Positions 1-6,550 of a DNA stretch of 7,071 nucleotides are shown here, one piece after another; the stretch's first letter is position 1, and each line of letters opens with the position of its first letter. The stretch covers positions 1 through 7,071 of the forward strand of contig CABVDL010000116.1 in NCBI GenBank assembly GCA_902497035.1. Direction: 5' to 3'. Below the pieces are notes generated by a model that saw only the letters and a list, made by a program, of their open reading frames with translations, was not told the origin of the DNA and did no database searches. This DNA is from an uncultured Prevotella sp. (GTDB lineage Bacteria; Bacteroidota; Bacteroidia; Bacteroidales; Bacteroidaceae). The translations under genes were made by a program, and so were the position numbers.

Positions 1-51
1 CCCCTACATTAATACCGCAATCATTGCTGATGCATCGCAGGGCGGGACGGT
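1..51 (+). repeat. Repeat unit A, copy 1
   Basis: Starts CCCCTACATTAATACCGCAA and runs through a perfect 11-bp palindrome (GCAAT-C-ATTGC, 17-27) and ATGCATCGCAGGG to ACGGT. It matches copy 2 with one substitution (A at 14 against G at 185) and one single-base indel in the G-run. It is cut by the left edge of the window, so upstream array sequence is missing. Confidence 0.85.
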
Positions 52-59
52 GACACCGT
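47..59. repeat. Perfect 13-bp palindrome between A1 and B1
   Basis: ACGGTG-A-CACCGT is a perfect inverted repeat with a one-base centre. In the second A-to-B junction this palindrome is absent and a GC-rich hairpin (GGGCGGGG, TTTAT, CCCCGCCC before the MITE insertion) occupies the equivalent place. The two junctions thus carry different palindromes. Confidence 0.6.
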
Positions 60-60
60 A

Positions 61-119
61 GCCCTAACCCCGCAGGATAACACGTGATTATTTCCCATGT
101 TGTTGCCATTCGGAGGTTA
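61..119 (+). repeat. Repeat unit B, copy 1
   Basis: Begins GCCCTAACCCCGCAGGATAA and contains CACGTG and TTTCCCATGTTG. It aligns without gaps to 431-489; the five differences I count all lie in the last 20 bases or so. It leads directly into the 17-bp tandem repeats. Confidence 0.85.
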
Positions 120-170
120 GGGCGGGGATAAACCCAGGGCGGGGATAAACCCAGGGCGGGGATAAACCCC
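120..170 (+). repeat. Three tandem copies of a GC-rich 17-mer
   Basis: GGGCGGGGATAAACCCA is repeated at 120-136, 137-153 and 154-170; the third copy ends in C instead of A. After the second B unit only one copy is present (490-506), so the copy number varies within this one locus, as expected for slippage or unequal crossing-over. Confidence 0.9.
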
Positions 171-174
171 GCCC
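154..174. repeat. GC-rich hairpin (8-bp perfect stem, ATAAA loop)
   Basis: GGGCGGGG (154-161), loop ATAAA (162-166) and CCCCGCCC (167-174) form a perfect inverted repeat. The same hairpin in the opposite orientation (loop TTTAT) is rebuilt at 224-237 plus 428-434 when the MITE is removed. Such a stem could act as a bidirectional transcription barrier, but no U-tract follows, so the terminator role is only an inference. Confidence 0.7.
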
Positions 175-221
175 CTACATTAATGCCGCAATCATTGCTG
201 ATGCATCGCAGGGGGGACGGT
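172..221 (+). repeat. Repeat unit A, copy 2
   Basis: Nearly identical to 1-51 (one substitution and one single-base indel). Its first bases overlap the end of the preceding hairpin. It is followed by the GC-rich palindrome that the MITE has split. Confidence 0.85.
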
Positions 222-229
222 AGGGGCGG

Positions 230-237
230 GGTTTATC
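230..237 (+). repeat. Target-site duplication, left copy (GGTTTATC)
   Basis: GGTTTATC lies immediately outside the left inverted repeat of the MITE and is repeated exactly at 420-427 outside the right one. Joining the flanks through one copy restores the GC-rich palindrome found intact elsewhere in the array, which independently supports insertion at this spot. Confidence 0.85.
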
Positions 238-293
238 GAGGCTGCTGCCAAAGTAATTTTTAACAAAAACTGTAAGCACACCATTGTTTTTCA

Positions 294-308
294 CCCCCAA
301 AAAGGGGG
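294..308. repeat. Internal hairpin of the MITE, left side
   Basis: CCCCC-AAAAA-GGGGG is a perfect inverted repeat. Its left part, ACCCCCAAAAA (293-303), is also the exact complement of TTTTTGGGGGT at 392-402, so the two ends of the element can pair over a second region in addition to the terminal repeats. Confidence 0.7.
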
Positions 309-380
309 ATAATATACAGTAAAATCAAGCTGTATCAGCATCGAATACGATTTTAAGTTGCATATTGTAAGGTTTTTACT

Positions 381-405
381 ACTACCCCCTGTTTTTGGGG
401 GTAGT
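381..405. repeat. Internal hairpin of the MITE, right side
   Basis: ACTACCCCC (381-389) and GGGGGTAGT (397-405) form a perfect 9-bp stem around the loop TGTTTTT. It runs directly into the right terminal inverted repeat, sharing base 405. Confidence 0.7.
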
Positions 406-419
406 TTGGCAGCAGCCTC

Positions 420-427
420 GGTTTATC
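420..427 (+). repeat. Target-site duplication, right copy (GGTTTATC)
   Basis: Exact repeat of 230-237, directly outside the right inverted repeat. It continues as CCCGCCC, the missing second arm of the split palindrome. Confidence 0.85.
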
Positions 428-430
428 CCC

Positions 431-489
431 GCCCTAACCCCGCAGGATAACACGTGATTATTTCCCATGTTGGTACCATCCGGGGGTCA
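431..489 (+). repeat. Repeat unit B, copy 2
   Basis: Ungapped match to 61-119; the changes are near its right end (for example TGGTACCATCC against TGTTGCCATTC). It is followed by a single 17-mer (490-506). Confidence 0.85.
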
Positions 490-506
490 GGGCGGGGATA
501 AACCCA
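490..506 (+). repeat. Single copy of the 17-mer
   Basis: GGGCGGGGATAAACCCA is identical to the first two tandem copies at 120-153. GGGC follows, and then unit A begins. Confidence 0.85.
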
Positions 507-510
507 GGGC

Positions 511-540
511 TACATTAATACCGCAATCATTGCTGATGCA
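511..540 (+). repeat. Repeat unit A, copy 3 (truncated)
   Basis: Identical to positions 5-34 (TACATTAATACCGC through TGATGCA). The match then breaks off, so the CGCAGGG...ACGGT part is missing. It marks the right end of the array, next to the 3' end of the operon on the minus strand. Confidence 0.85.
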
Positions 541-558
541 ATACCCGGCTCCGCATAC

Positions 559-1437
559 CTATTCCTCCAGCCAGAAGTTGAACGTGGCCCAATAGTCCGG
601 GCTGGCGTCGGTGCTGAGCTTCCACATGCTCAGGTAGAACCAGCCGGAGTTGTCGCTGGTGTCGAAGCCGGAAAAGTCCTTATAGGTGTTGGAGAGCATA
701 TAGACGTTGCCGATGCTGGCCTTGTCCTTGCCCCAGGGATAGAGATAATAGCCCAGGCCGATATTCGTGCCGTACTCATCATCATACTGGTCGATGTCCG
801 GGTCGTCCTGCACATAAGGCGTGGCAAGGCCCTTTGTCTTGTCGATTTGCAGATAGACCGCATGGCCGCTGTTGCCGAAGTTGTAGAGCTCAAAGAGACC
901 GTCGCCCAGGTCGAAGGCACTCTCATGCCACGAGTCGGTGTAGGACGTGCCGTCGCTGTAATAGATGCAGCACAGAAATTTGACGGACTTTACAACGACG
1001 GCCGTGCCAGAGAACGACAGACCGCCCGAGAGCAGCGTGTAGGGGTCGGTGTTGTCGCCCGATACCGTGAGCGTATAGGCATAGCTGTCGCCGGCCTTGG
1101 CCGTGTCGGGCAGGGCGACGTGAACGGTGGCCGTCGAGTCGCCGTCGGCAAAAGTCACCTGCTGGTCGGCGGTGATGCCGGGCGTGGCCTCGGAGAGGGT
1201 GACCGGCACGGTGGTAGTGCCGGATGTAGTGGTGCGGACAAGGATCAGACTGACTTCCTTGGCCTGCGTGTCGGAGGCCAAGAATGTTTTCGCCTTGTTC
1301 ACGGGCGAGAAGTGCACCTGCTCGTTTCCGGCACGCAGCGGCTCGGCTGCCTTATAGGCGTCATCGTTGTCGGAGCAGCCTGTCAGGACAAGCGCAAGGG
1401 CCAAAGGCAAGGCCATGAAATATTTGATCATTCTCAT
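559..1437 (-). CDS. Surface lipoprotein in SusE/F position, unknown fold
   Basis: This is the third gene of the susCD operon, 292 residues from the ATG at 1437. That start gives a textbook signal peptide (MRMIKYFMALPLALALVLTGC) with lipobox LTGC and lipidated Cys21. A longer reading from a GTG at 1470 would place extra residues before the signal, so I reject it. The tail SDNDD after Cys21 is acidic, as in Bacteroidota lipoproteins exported to the cell surface. Residues about 38-150 are rich in beta strands, Ser/Thr and short acidic turns (QQVTFADGDSTATVHVALP), like an Ig-like or Calx-beta-like domain. Residues about 150-292 are Trp/Tyr/Gly-rich, typical of surface binding modules, with an acidic loop (211-222) that could bind a metal. 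It starts 38 nt after the susD stop. The role is inferred from position: substrate capture beside SusCD. I see no catalytic motif and do not recognise a named family. Confidence 0.85.
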   Translation of the reverse strand: MRMIKYFMALPLALALVLTGCSDNDDAYKAAEPLRAGNEQVHFSPVNKAKTFLASDTQAKEVSLILVRTTTSGTTTVPVTLSEATPGITADQQVTFADGDSTATVHVALPDTAKAGDSYAYTLTVSGDNTDPYTLLSGGLSFSGTAVVVKSVKFLCCIYYSDGTSYTDSWHESAFDLGDGLFELYNFGNSGHAVYLQIDKTKGLATPYVQDDPDIDQYDDEYGTNIGLGYYLYPWGKDKASIGNVYMLSNTYKDFSGFDTSDNSGWFYLSMWKLSTDASPDYWATFNFWLEE

Positions 1438-1475
1438 AGTGGATTTCTTGATAAAGTTGGGATAATACACTTAAG

Positions 1476-3212
1476 TTACTCGCCCTTCGGGTCGGGGTTG
1501 TTGACAAGTCCCTTGTTGTTCTGCATCTCACGGTTGGGGATGCAGAAGTTCATGTAGGGATGCACATACCCGGCGGCATTGGTCTGCTGATAGTAGCGAT
1601 AGGTGTTCGACCCGTCGTAGGCAGTATTGAAGTCCATTCTGAGGCGCTTGTAGTCGTAATAGACGACGCCCTCGCCCCAGAACTCGATGCGCTTCTGTGT
1701 GAGCACCTCACGCTCAAAGTCCCAGGTGTTTGTCGAAGTGCACTTGAACGGCGTGGGATTGTCGGCCGTAGCGTCACAGCGGTACTTGTTCATGAAGTCC
1801 TCCAGGAGCTTCTGCCCGGCCTGCAGGCCCTCGGTGAAGGCCGTAGCCTCAGCCTCGATGAAATACATCTCCTCGACGCGCATGAGCGGCATATCGACGG
1901 CGCATCCGGCCTTATAGTCAGCTATGTTGCCGCCGGCGGGCTTAAATTTCAGGCCGGCGTATGCCGGGAGATTGGCAAACTTGGAGGCCGTCAGCAGCGT
2001 AGTGTACTTGTTGACCGAGTCGCTCTTGCCCGCGTCTTCGGGAGCCACCCACGTGGCGCGCCGCCAGTCGGCCTTGTTGATCTGTCCGTAGAGCCGCTTG
2101 TCTATCTCCCGCCAGGCCTGGTTGGTCTGCAGTCCCGCCACGCCGAAGTCCGTCTCGCTGGAGATGTACGAGGTGAGGCTCGTCGTAGCCCAGGAGTCCG
2201 ACGAGACATCGTTGGTGCCAATCTGCATGGCCCAGATCCAGGCGTCGTTGGCCGTGTTGAAGCCCGTGTTGTTGTTGTACCATTCCTGTTTGGTTATGGG
2301 CCGGTAGCCCTCGTTGATGGCCAGCCGCGCGTATTTGGCCGCGTTGGCATAGCACTCCCTGGCCGTGGTTACGCCGAGCTTGTCGTAGCTGGCAAGCGAG
2401 TCGTCGTCCTCATGCGAGAGTTGCTCCTGCAGGTCTGCGGTCTTGTAGTCGAAGCGTGAGGCCAGGTCGAGCCAGAACCGCGCCTTCAGACCATAGACCA
2501 CAGCCTCGTTGGCCTCGTTGGCCGCCCCGCGGGTATAGCCCTTGAGCAGCGTCTCGGCCTTGTTGAGGTCGGTGAGTATGAAGCGGTCCATGACGTAGAA
2601 CGGCACGCGGGGGTTGTTGCGCGACGCTTGCTCCGTCGTCTTTTCCGTGACGACGGGCACCGTCAGGCCGTAGAGGTTATGGCTCTGTGCGTAAGCGTCG
2701 AGCGTGGCGTCGCCGGTGGGTTTATACTCCTCCAGACGGGCCAGATTGAGGTAGGCAAAGGCACGGTAGGCCAGCGCGTTGCCTAAGTATCCGGCGTATT
2801 TGTCAGAGGCCTCCACGGCACCCCCAGCATTGTTGACAGCCGCTATGGCGAGGTTGGCCCGGCTGATGGTGGAATAATGAAAGTTCCACACGTCGTAGCA
2901 GTAGGCGTAATTGGAGCCAAGGTAGCCGTAGGACACGTAGTTGAAATAGTCCCACGTGGTGGTGGCGACGGGAGCCTGGCCGGTGAGGATGTCCGTCATC
3001 AGCTGGATGCCTCCATAGGTGCCGCCAACGTAACTGTAGCCCAGGGTGATGAGCGATTTTGGGATGGCGTTGCTCAGCGCGGCGATGCCGCTCTTCGATG
3101 CCTCTACCTGTTCCTGCAGCATACCGCCGGAGGGCGTGGCCTCATCAAGACAGCCGGTCAGCGTGAGGGCTGCCGTTGCCGTGAGCATGATGTTCTTCAA
3201 TATCTTTTTCAT
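1476..3212 (-). CDS. susD-like: SusD/RagB-family outer-membrane substrate-binding lipoprotein
   Basis: The 578-residue product has a signal peptide ending in lipobox LTGC (Cys21) followed by LDEATPSGG, whose acidic +3/+4 residues fit surface export. Family marks include the helical, TPR-type core (ALAYRAFAYLNLARLEEY about 147-163; AVVYGLKARFWLDLASRFD about 237-255), a Trp/Tyr-rich N-terminal region (about 85-118), the EVLTQKRIEFWGEG segment with YYDYKRLRMDF after it, and the closing IPNREMQNN (about 558-566), the usual SusD C-terminal signature. Length is normal and I see no break. SusD proteins sit as a hinged lid over the SusC barrel and bind oligomeric substrate. The ATG lies 18 nt after the susC stop with no strong ribosome-binding sequence, so the pair is almost certainly co-transcribed. 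The substrate cannot be read from the sequence. Confidence 0.97.
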   Translation of the reverse strand: MKKILKNIMLTATAALTLTGCLDEATPSGGMLQEQVEASKSGIAALSNAIPKSLITLGYSYVGGTYGGIQLMTDILTGQAPVATTTWDYFNYVSYGYLGSNYAYCYDVWNFHYSTISRANLAIAAVNNAGGAVEASDKYAGYLGNALAYRAFAYLNLARLEEYKPTGDATLDAYAQSHNLYGLTVPVVTEKTTEQASRNNPRVPFYVMDRFILTDLNKAETLLKGYTRGAANEANEAVVYGLKARFWLDLASRFDYKTADLQEQLSHEDDDSLASYDKLGVTTARECYANAAKYARLAINEGYRPITKQEWYNNNTGFNTANDAWIWAMQIGTNDVSSDSWATTSLTSYISSETDFGVAGLQTNQAWREIDKRLYGQINKADWRRATWVAPEDAGKSDSVNKYTTLLTASKFANLPAYAGLKFKPAGGNIADYKAGCAVDMPLMRVEEMYFIEAEATAFTEGLQAGQKLLEDFMNKYRCDATADNPTPFKCTSTNTWDFEREVLTQKRIEFWGEGVVYYDYKRLRMDFNTAYDGSNTYRYYQQTNAAGYVHPYMNFCIPNREMQNNKGLVNNPDPKGE

Positions 3213-3230
3213 GTGGCAAAGTTCTTTGGA

Positions 3231-6200
3231 TTAAAATTTCACGGTGATGCCCCCCGAGATGGTGCGGATGGGGTGGAAGTTGGCGTCGCTCACTGAGCCC
3301 GTGAGCGAGCTGCGTGGGTCGAGTCCTTTTCGCCTGGTCCAGTAGTACACATTGTCGCACACGCAGTAGAGGCGCACGCTGTTGACGGGGAACCTGGCAA
3401 TCCAGGCCTTGGGAAGCGTGTAGCCTAATGAGATGTTCTTGAAGGTCAGCGAGCTGGCACTGGTCAGGAAGCGGTCAGAGGTATAGGAGTTCTGCGTGTC
3501 GTTGAACTGGAAGCGCGGGATGTCGGAGCTGGTATTGTTTTCCGACCAGGCGTTCCACAGGTCCTTGTGCAGGTTGCGGCGCTCTCCGGCGTCGGTCGGC
3601 GAGGCCATGAGTTTTCCGTAGCCCGAGTCGTAGGCCTTGCCGCCCAAAGAGTAGAGGAAGCTGGCCGAGAGGTCGAAGCCGTAGGCCGTGAGCGTGGTGC
3701 CGAAGCCGCCATAGGCTTTGGGGTTGCCGTTGCCGCAGAGATAATAGGTGGCCTGCGAATAGGATGTGGTGGTGCCGCGGGTGCCGTCCTCTTTGGTGAC
3801 ATACCACGTGGAGCGGCCCTGGCTGTCGGGTCCCGCATACTTGGGCATGTACCAGGTGTTGAGCGGCAGGCCCTCGCCGATGTAGCGGAAGTTGGCCAGG
3901 TCAACATAGCCTGCGTGGCCCTCAACACTGACGGTCTTGTTCTCGGCCGGCAGGTAGGTCACCTCGTTGTGGTTTCTGGAGATGTTGAAGTTGACGTTCC
4001 AGTTGATGTCGTGGGTGCGGATGATGTCCGCGCTGATGCTGAACTCCACGCCCCGGTTGACCATGTCGCCCACATTGTCGTAATAGCCGGCATAGCCCAG
4101 CGAGGTGGGCGTGGTGAAATAGAGCAGCATGTCCGTGGTCTTGCGGCGGTAGTATTCCAAGCTTCCCGTGACGCGGTGCCTGAAGAGCTCAAACTCGATG
4201 CCGCCGTTGAAGCTGCCGTTGGTCTCCCAGGTGATGTCCTCGTTGCCCTTCGAGCTGAAGTCGAGCGCGCCCTGGCCGTTGACACTGGTAATGGTGTAGT
4301 AGTTGGAATAGAGGAAGTCGCTGATGCCGTCGTTGCCCTGCTCGCCATAGCTGGCCTTGAGCTTGATCATGTCCATGAAAGTGTTCTTTGGGAACCAGCT
4401 CTCCTTGCTCATAATCCAGGCGCCGCCGAGCGACCAGAAGTTGCCCCACCGGTGGCCCTTGGCAAAGCGTGAGGAGCCGTCGCGGCGGTACGACACTGAG
4501 CCGTAATACCTTGAGGCATAGTTGTATTGCGCGTTGAACATGTAGCCCTCGACGTTGTAGATGCTGGAGGATGAGTTGCCGTCGACCAGGTTGAGTGCGC
4601 CCGACGGCTCCTTGTCGGCTGAGTAGTCAAGCACCTGGTTGCGCTCGGCATAGGTCTCCAGGCTGTTGTCCTTCTCGTACTCGTGGCCGAGCATCAGGTA
4701 GAGGGAGTGCTTGCCGATGCTCTTGTTCCACTTCAGCAGCTGCTGCAGGTTGACCGAATAGGTGCGATACTGGTAGGCGTCTGACGAGCCTCCCGTGGTC
4801 GTGCCGGCATAGCCGTAGTCGGGACTGCTGGCATAGAGGATGCGGTTCTCCGTGTCGTAGACATTGACGTTGAGGGTGAGCGTGAAGTCCTTCAGGAACG
4901 AGATGTCGGAGTAGGCCGCGAAGCCGAAGCCGTTGCTGTTGTTGTTGGACACGCTGAGCCGGTCAGACTGCAGGAAGTTGACGGCCTGGTCGGTGGGGCG
5001 GGTGACACCGGTGACCAGTCCGTCGCCATAGTCGTACATCCTGCCGTTGTCATCGGTCAGGATATTGCCGTTGGCGTCGCGGATGAATGCGGGATAGATG
5101 CGGGGCATAAGCAGTGCGCCCTGGAAGGAGCTGTAGTTGTTGTTCGAGTTGTTGTGGGTGTAGCGTGCCGTGCCGCCTATTTTCAGCCACTTGCGTGCCT
5201 GGTAGTCCACCTTCAGCATGCCGTTGTAGCGGGTATACTCGGAGCCGTAGTTGACCCCCTCGTTTTTCAGGTAGGCGCCGCTGGCGTAGGTCTGGAACTG
5301 GTCGTTGCCGCCCGTGATGCTCAGATTGTATTCCTGCCTGAGGCCGGTGCGGTAGGCCAGGTCCTTCCAGTTGTCGGGCTGGAGCAGGTAGCTCTTGCCG
5401 TTGTTGGTCACCACGTTGCCCACGGTGGCCTGCGGGTTCATTTTGCCGTTCTGGCCGATGAGCGCCTGGCCGCCTGGCACGGAGAATACGGAGAAGCCGA
5501 GTCCGCCGGCGCTGCGGCTGCCGCCAATGGCGGTGTTGGCCGACCGCCACGCTTCGTAGGAGCTCTGCCCCTGCGAGTTGCGGAAGTAGTTGTACAGCCC
5601 CCTGTAATACAGCTCGTAGTATTCGCGCGGGTCGGTGATGTAGTCGTAGTCGACGTATCCGTCGCTGTTGCCGCCCCACTTGGCGTCCACGGTGATGGCG
5701 GCCTTGCCGCGCTTGGCCTGCTTGGTGGTGACGAGAATGACGCCGTTGGCGCCGCGCGCGCCGTAGAGGGCGTTGGAGGCGGCATCCTTCAGCACGCTGA
5801 TGCTCTCGATGTCCTGGGGGTTGAGGTCGCTGTAGTAGCCGTTGTAGGGAAGACCGTCAACGACGATGAGCGGCGACGTGTCGGCATTGATGGAGCTTAT
5901 GCCACGGATGAGGATGGAGGGACTGCTGGCCTCGGGGTCGTTGCTCTCCACCATCTGCACGCCGGCCACCCTGCCGTTCAGGGCCTCAATGGCGTTGGCC
6001 GACTGCGACTTGGCAATGTCGTCGGCCTTGATGACTCCAGCCGAACCGGTGAAGCTCTCGCGCTTCTGCTTGCCGAAGGCCACTACAATGACATCGTCAA
6101 GGTTCTGCTGGTCAGACGACAGCACAATCCTCATGTTGGGCCTGATGGCGACCCTCTTCGTCTGCATTCCCATATAGGTAACGACAAGGGTACGGGCACT

Positions 6201-6404
6201 GGCCGGAAGATTAGACAGTTGGAACTTGCCGTCAACATTCGTGACGGTACCCGTCTGGGTACCCTCGATGCGGATGGAAGCCCCAGCGACAGGCTGACCG
6301 TCGTCCTCGGCGGTCACCACGCCTGTCACCTGTGTCACCTGCGCCATCGCAGACATCAGAACGAACAGGATGCAGGCAAAAAGCATCAGAATCCTTTTAT
6401 CCAT
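3231..6404 (-). CDS. susC-like: SusC/RagA-family TonB-dependent outer-membrane transporter
   Basis: The 1057-residue product has a signal peptide of about 21 residues (ending SAMA, mature start Q). It continues with a carboxypeptidase-regulatory-like beta domain (about 27-98; GVVTAEDDGQPVAGASIRI, GTVTNVDGKFQLSNLP), a TonB-box region (about 103-111, DDVIVVAFG) and a plug with RGISSINADTSPLIVVDGLP (about 167-186) and SVLKDAASNALYGARGANG (about 203-221). A beta-barrel follows to the end, with late-barrel signatures FKNISLGYTLPKAW and RRKGLDPRSS and a final Phe. No N-terminal STN signalling domain is present, so direct sigma/anti-sigma signalling through this protein is not indicated. It is the first gene of the operon, starting after a leader of about 140 nt and a consensus-like promoter. 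By family knowledge it imports oligosaccharides or peptides through the outer membrane using TonB-ExbBD energy. It is intact and full length. Confidence 0.98.
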   Translation of the reverse strand: MDKRILMLFACILFVLMSAMAQVTQVTGVVTAEDDGQPVAGASIRIEGTQTGTVTNVDGKFQLSNLPASARTLVVTYMGMQTKRVAIRPNMRIVLSSDQQNLDDVIVVAFGKQKRESFTGSAGVIKADDIAKSQSANAIEALNGRVAGVQMVESNDPEASSPSILIRGISSINADTSPLIVVDGLPYNGYYSDLNPQDIESISVLKDAASNALYGARGANGVILVTTKQAKRGKAAITVDAKWGGNSDGYVDYDYITDPREYYELYYRGLYNYFRNSQGQSSYEAWRSANTAIGGSRSAGGLGFSVFSVPGGQALIGQNGKMNPQATVGNVVTNNGKSYLLQPDNWKDLAYRTGLRQEYNLSITGGNDQFQTYASGAYLKNEGVNYGSEYTRYNGMLKVDYQARKWLKIGGTARYTHNNSNNNYSSFQGALLMPRIYPAFIRDANGNILTDDNGRMYDYGDGLVTGVTRPTDQAVNFLQSDRLSVSNNNSNGFGFAAYSDISFLKDFTLTLNVNVYDTENRILYASSPDYGYAGTTTGGSSDAYQYRTYSVNLQQLLKWNKSIGKHSLYLMLGHEYEKDNSLETYAERNQVLDYSADKEPSGALNLVDGNSSSSIYNVEGYMFNAQYNYASRYYGSVSYRRDGSSRFAKGHRWGNFWSLGGAWIMSKESWFPKNTFMDMIKLKASYGEQGNDGISDFLYSNYYTITSVNGQGALDFSSKGNEDITWETNGSFNGGIEFELFRHRVTGSLEYYRRKTTDMLLYFTTPTSLGYAGYYDNVGDMVNRGVEFSISADIIRTHDINWNVNFNISRNHNEVTYLPAENKTVSVEGHAGYVDLANFRYIGEGLPLNTWYMPKYAGPDSQGRSTWYVTKEDGTRGTTTSYSQATYYLCGNGNPKAYGGFGTTLTAYGFDLSASFLYSLGGKAYDSGYGKLMASPTDAGERRNLHKDLWNAWSENNTSSDIPRFQFNDTQNSYTSDRFLTSASSLTFKNISLGYTLPKAWIARFPVNSVRLYCVCDNVYYWTRRKGLDPRSSLTGSVSDANFHPIRTISGGITVKF

Positions 6405-6546
6405 ACGAACAATCTTTAATACTTACTATAGTTTACTGTTTCTCTCTTTCTCTTACTTGCCAATATTACGCTATTGTCAGCCGTTCACGCCGCTTGTCGC
6501 TACATAATGTCTGCCGCGCCGCAGCCCAACTGCCGTTTTGTATCCG
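6405..6546 (-). other. Long 5' leader of the susC operon
   Basis: Between the inferred transcription start (about 6546, placed from the -7 box) and the susC ATG lie about 140 nt with no ORF in the sense direction. The promoter-proximal half is GC-rich. The distal part carries a purine-only run (AAGAGAAAGAGAGAAA, about 6439-6454), and AAAGA lies a few bases before the start codon. I see no known riboswitch. Leaders of this kind upstream of susC homologs can be sites of antisense or RNA-level control in Bacteroides, but nothing here proves it. Confidence 0.45.
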
Positions 6547-6550
6547 TTTG

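Larger units (their letters stand above)
238..419. mobile_element. 182-bp MITE (non-autonomous, possibly IS1-like ends)
   Basis: The element is bounded by perfect 15-bp terminal inverted repeats, GAGGCTGCTGCCAAA (238-252) and its complement TTTGGCAGCAGCCTC (405-419), and flanked by the 8-bp direct duplication GGTTTATC. It has no coding capacity and its interior is AT-rich compared with the surrounding repeats. It also contains subterminal hairpins: CCCCC-AAAAA-GGGGG (294-308) and ACTACCCCC / GGGGGTAGT (381-389 / 397-405). Such elements are moved in trans by the transposase of a related insertion sequence. The core TGCTGCCAA resembles my recollection of the IS1 left end (GGTGATGCTGCCAA), and IS1 makes duplications of about 8-9 bp, so an IS1-family parent is a tentative suggestion; other families with 8-bp duplications remain possible. 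Confidence 0.85.
1..540. repeat. Intergenic compound repeat array (A-B-17mer-A-[MITE]-B-17mer-A)
   Basis: This gene-free stretch is built from repeated modules. Unit A occurs at 1-51, 172-221 and, truncated, 511-540. Unit B occurs at 61-119 and 431-489. A GC-rich 17-mer follows each B unit. If the 182-bp insertion and its duplicated 8 bp are removed, successive A units lie 171 and 145 bp apart and the B units 180 bp apart, so this is a tandem array of roughly 145-180 bp. The array begins inside a unit at base 1 and therefore probably continues to the left of the window. There is no open reading frame of note. The right end stops 18 bp before the stop codon of the lipoprotein gene. The role is unknown; it resembles REP-like extragenic palindromic elements, and transcription termination for the operon on the minus strand is one possible use. 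Confidence 0.85.

Noticed and set aside
238..419. Small RNA or riboswitch in the AT-rich hairpin region
   Set aside because: The perfect terminal inverted repeats plus flanking target duplication explain it better as a MITE; no promoter or conserved aptamer pattern is seen.
1..540. CRISPR array
   Set aside because: The repeats are of several kinds and lengths, are not regularly spaced, and the stretches between them are themselves repeats rather than unique spacers; no cas genes are nearby.
1438..1470. GTG start 11 codons upstream for the third lipoprotein
   Set aside because: It would put MYYPNFIKKST in front of a complete signal peptide; the ATG at 1437 gives the standard basic-hydrophobic-lipobox arrangement.
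847..1557. 236-codon open frame on the plus strand
   Set aside because: Antisense to the third lipoprotein gene and to the susD 3' end; no recognisable features.
1560..2459. 299-codon open frame on the plus strand
   Set aside because: Antisense shadow of susD; composition typical of a shadow frame.
3567..4472. 301-codon open frame on the plus strand
   Set aside because: Antisense shadow of the SusC barrel region, low-complexity Val/Ala/Gly/Glu composition, no start context or promoter.
5154..6419. 421-codon open frame on the plus strand opposite susC
   Set aside because: It is fully antisense to a gene with unmistakable SusC motifs; its Val/Ala/Gly/His-rich translation has no domain sense and arises from the GC-rich third positions of the real gene.
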